Source: Solirubrobacter sp963736505 (GTDB taxonomy: Bacteria > Actinomycetota > Thermoleophilia > Solirubrobacterales > Solirubrobacteraceae). Taken from it: DNA of 64,000 bases. The position numbers and the translations under genes were made by a program. Location of the stretch: NCBI GenBank assembly GCA_963736505.1, contig CAVTOZ010000005.1:822635-886634 (forward strand). Reading direction: 5' to 3'. This document shows, piece by piece, positions 62,404-64,000 of this stretch; the stretch's first letter is position 1; every line of letters starts with the position of its first letter. The notes beneath the pieces are model-generated. The model was not told where the DNA came from. It was given only the letters and a program-made list of their open reading frames with translations, and did not search any database.

Positions 62404-64000
62404 TCAGGGCGTCGACGTCTTCCTGTTCCACGTCGCCCGTGGCGGCGGGCGCGACTCGCGCAGGTCCGCGGACCATCGTGCGACCGAGTCGCGCTCCGGC
62501 TGCGGAAACACGAGCCCGACGCCGATGGGCGTCGTGACGGCTGCGAGGGGCCGACGCGACTTGACGTTGCGCGGATCAGGGCGCGACATCGCGTCGATGG
62601 CATAGAGCACGAGCAATCCGTGATCGGGCAGCTGCTTCTGGCGCGAGTCGCGGATGACGGCCTCAGACGCGGACGCCGGCGGCAGATCCGGAAGGTCGAG
62701 CGCCGCGTCCGCACGGCTCATCAATGTCTTTATGTCGGCCGCGTCGTCGGGGCTGTCCCGAAGCCGGGCGCGGATGGAGCTCGGCACGACGACTCCCGAG
62801 CCGAAATCGAAGGGCTCACCGAACCCCTTGTCCATCACGGCCACGTTCCAGAGTTCGAGCGTTCCGGCGTCCCGTCGCTGATTGATGTAGTCGACGAGAA
62901 GCTGCGACCGACCGTCGATCGAGATGTTGTGGAAGCGGTAGGCGCCCAGAAACGCGAGAATGGCGTCCGCATCGACATTCCGCCATAGCGCAGTTCCGTC
63001 GCGACGGCCAGCCGCCGACGCTGTCGCGACCAAAGATCTCGCCGCTTCCTGATTGCAGTTCAGCCAGTCCTCGTCGACGACCTTGAAGTAGCGCGTCTGC
63101 ACGCGGATGCCGCCGTATGCCGCCGAGACCTTGACTGCATCGCGCATTTTGGCGGCCGCGGTGATCGCCAACGCAGGGCGCGAGTGAATGCGCACCGCAA
63201 ACGTGAGCGGTGTTTCGTCCTCCACCACGTATCGCGCGATGTCCTGTCGCAGGTGGGCCTCCACGCCGGCGAGATGGCGGAACCACTCCTCAAGTTCCCG
63301 CGTCATCCAGATTCGAGGGAGATCTGCGTACCCGTCTCGGTAGCCGAACCATCTGCCCATCTGCAAGAGGGTGTCGTAGGCGGTCGAGGAGCGTACAAAG
63401 AAGCTGGAGACGAGCCCCTCGAGGGTAAGTCCTCTCGACAGCGTGTTCCCGCCGATCGCGATGGCGACGACAGGTTCGTCCACCAAAATCGAGGCGTTCC
63501 TCGCTCATCCTGTTGTCGAGAACCACGCGCGTCTGCTCCACAACGTCGATGAGGTGTCCGACTAGATCGTCGAATCGAACTGGTGACTCGCCGGCATCCC
63601 CTGACGGCACAGCCTCCGTTTCTCGGTCCCACTGCGCACGCAGCTCGGCGAGCAGATCGACGTCGCGGCCGCGTAGCCGCTGCGTGATCCTCTCCCCGAA
63701 GCTTTCGAACGGTCCTTCGAACGACTGATGCACAGAGACGCGGAGGCTGGTGTGAACGAGCATCGTCGAATGCTGCACGCCAGTCCCCCGGTGCCGACGA
63801 GCGGCGGTGGCCAGCCAGAACCAGAGCACCGCTTCTCGCAGGGCGCCGGACAGCCGCGGCGAGAACCCGTCCACGTCAAGGCTCGTCAGTGGGCGCACGT
63901 CTCCGACCTCGTCGTCGGGAACCGTGCGGATCATGTCCCATCCGTCGTCCAGGTGCTCAGGATCCTCGCCGTCCAGCGGCTCTCGACCGAACAGCACTTC
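62404..64000 (-). pseudogene. Z1-domain protein, frameshifted, 5' end outside window
   Basis: From the right edge: FSPRLSGALREAVLWFWLATAARRHRGTGVQHSTMLVHTS and FDDLVGHLIDVVEQTRVVLDN, then SEERLDFGGR. One extra base at about 63475 breaks the frame; without it the text reads DFGGRPVVAIAIGGNTLSRGLTLEGLVSSFFVRSS and AYDTLLQMGRWFGYRDGYADLPRIWMT, the Z1 signature (helicase-related, probably nuclease- or ATPase-associated). The C-terminal 300 residues are clean to 62404, 10 bp before DUF4420. About 530 residues are visible; the full gene should be longer. Confidence 0.85.

Larger units (their letters stand above)
51031..64000. mobile_element. genomic island (defence island), right end outside window
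   Basis: It begins at the tRNA-Thr fragment and continues past the window. Signs: visibly lower GC and more A/T-ending codons than the first 51 kb, restriction-modification genes, an IS3 remnant, a GHKL/Z1/PD-(D/E)XK defence-type gene row, and many broken genes. No integrase is present in the visible part; it would be expected near the far end. Confidence 0.75.

Noticed and set aside
54469..63490. Programmed frameshifting as the explanation for the split genes
   Set aside because: There are too many sites, in both directions, and without slippery heptamers or following structures in common; error or decay is simpler.

Overview
The window looks like chromosomal DNA of a very GC-rich actinobacterium, most likely of the Thermoleophilia/Solirubrobacterales type. 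The reasons are the strong G/C bias at third codon positions, the frequent GTG starts, the many secreted TolB-like, FG-GAP and LamG proteins with Ala/Arg/Thr-rich C-terminal sandwich domains, the monomeric isocitrate dehydrogenase, and the many ECF sigma, TetR and GntR regulators. The lineage is inferred from protein style only; there is no rRNA or other marker gene here.

Positions 1-51,000 are ordinary host chromosome. From left to right they hold: a secreted beta-propeller protein; an NlpC/P60 wall hydrolase behind a cyclic di-AMP riboswitch; a SigG/SigJ-like ECF sigma factor; a GH15 glucoamylase; a DGPF/YCII protein paired with an ECF42-type sigma factor; a frameshifted TetR; an HD protein; monomeric NADP-isocitrate dehydrogenase; an ArsM-like methyltransferase; a TetR-controlled copper operon (multicopper oxidase, NosD-like beta-helix, cupredoxin); a GntR-fatty acid hydroxylase pair; a cyclic di-GMP-I riboswitch in front of a 61-residue membrane protein; MMPL and FUSC transporters; a cobalt-type nitrile hydratase operon facing a STAND ATPase; a lactate/hydroxyacid oxidase; a PAP2 phosphatase; a sulfatase; a Fic protein with an apparent internal deletion; a TetR-SDR pair; a frameshifted arylamine N-acetyltransferase; a GST; an orphan histidine kinase; a LamG/PKD protein; an ABC exporter next to a two-component system; a universal stress protein; a molybdopterin oxidoreductase facing a TetR; and a GH87-like glucanase beside a broken LacI gene. 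Several regulators have a readable palindromic operator, usually duplicated, at their own promoter.

At about 51,031 the sequence changes. A 41-nt copy of the 3' part of a tRNA-Thr(GGT) gene lies at the edge of a lower-GC segment that runs off the right end, as expected for a genomic island integrated in a tRNA gene. The island carries an NgoMIV-type restriction endonuclease, a Vsr nuclease and a C5-cytosine methyltransferase, then a decayed IS3 transposase. After that comes a leftward gene row: Z1-domain protein, DUF4420 PD-(D/E)XK protein, GHKL paraMORC-type ATPase, two unknown proteins, a large DUF6339-like protein, a HelD-type helicase and an HD domain. This looks like a defence island with a multi-gene paraMORC/Z1 system.

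Only a few genes of that row are intact. At least nine reading-frame breaks fall between 54.9 and 63.5 kb, mostly one-base changes in homopolymers, against three recognised in the first 51 kb. Either the row is decaying or this part of the assembly is poor. Both possibilities are stated at each gene.
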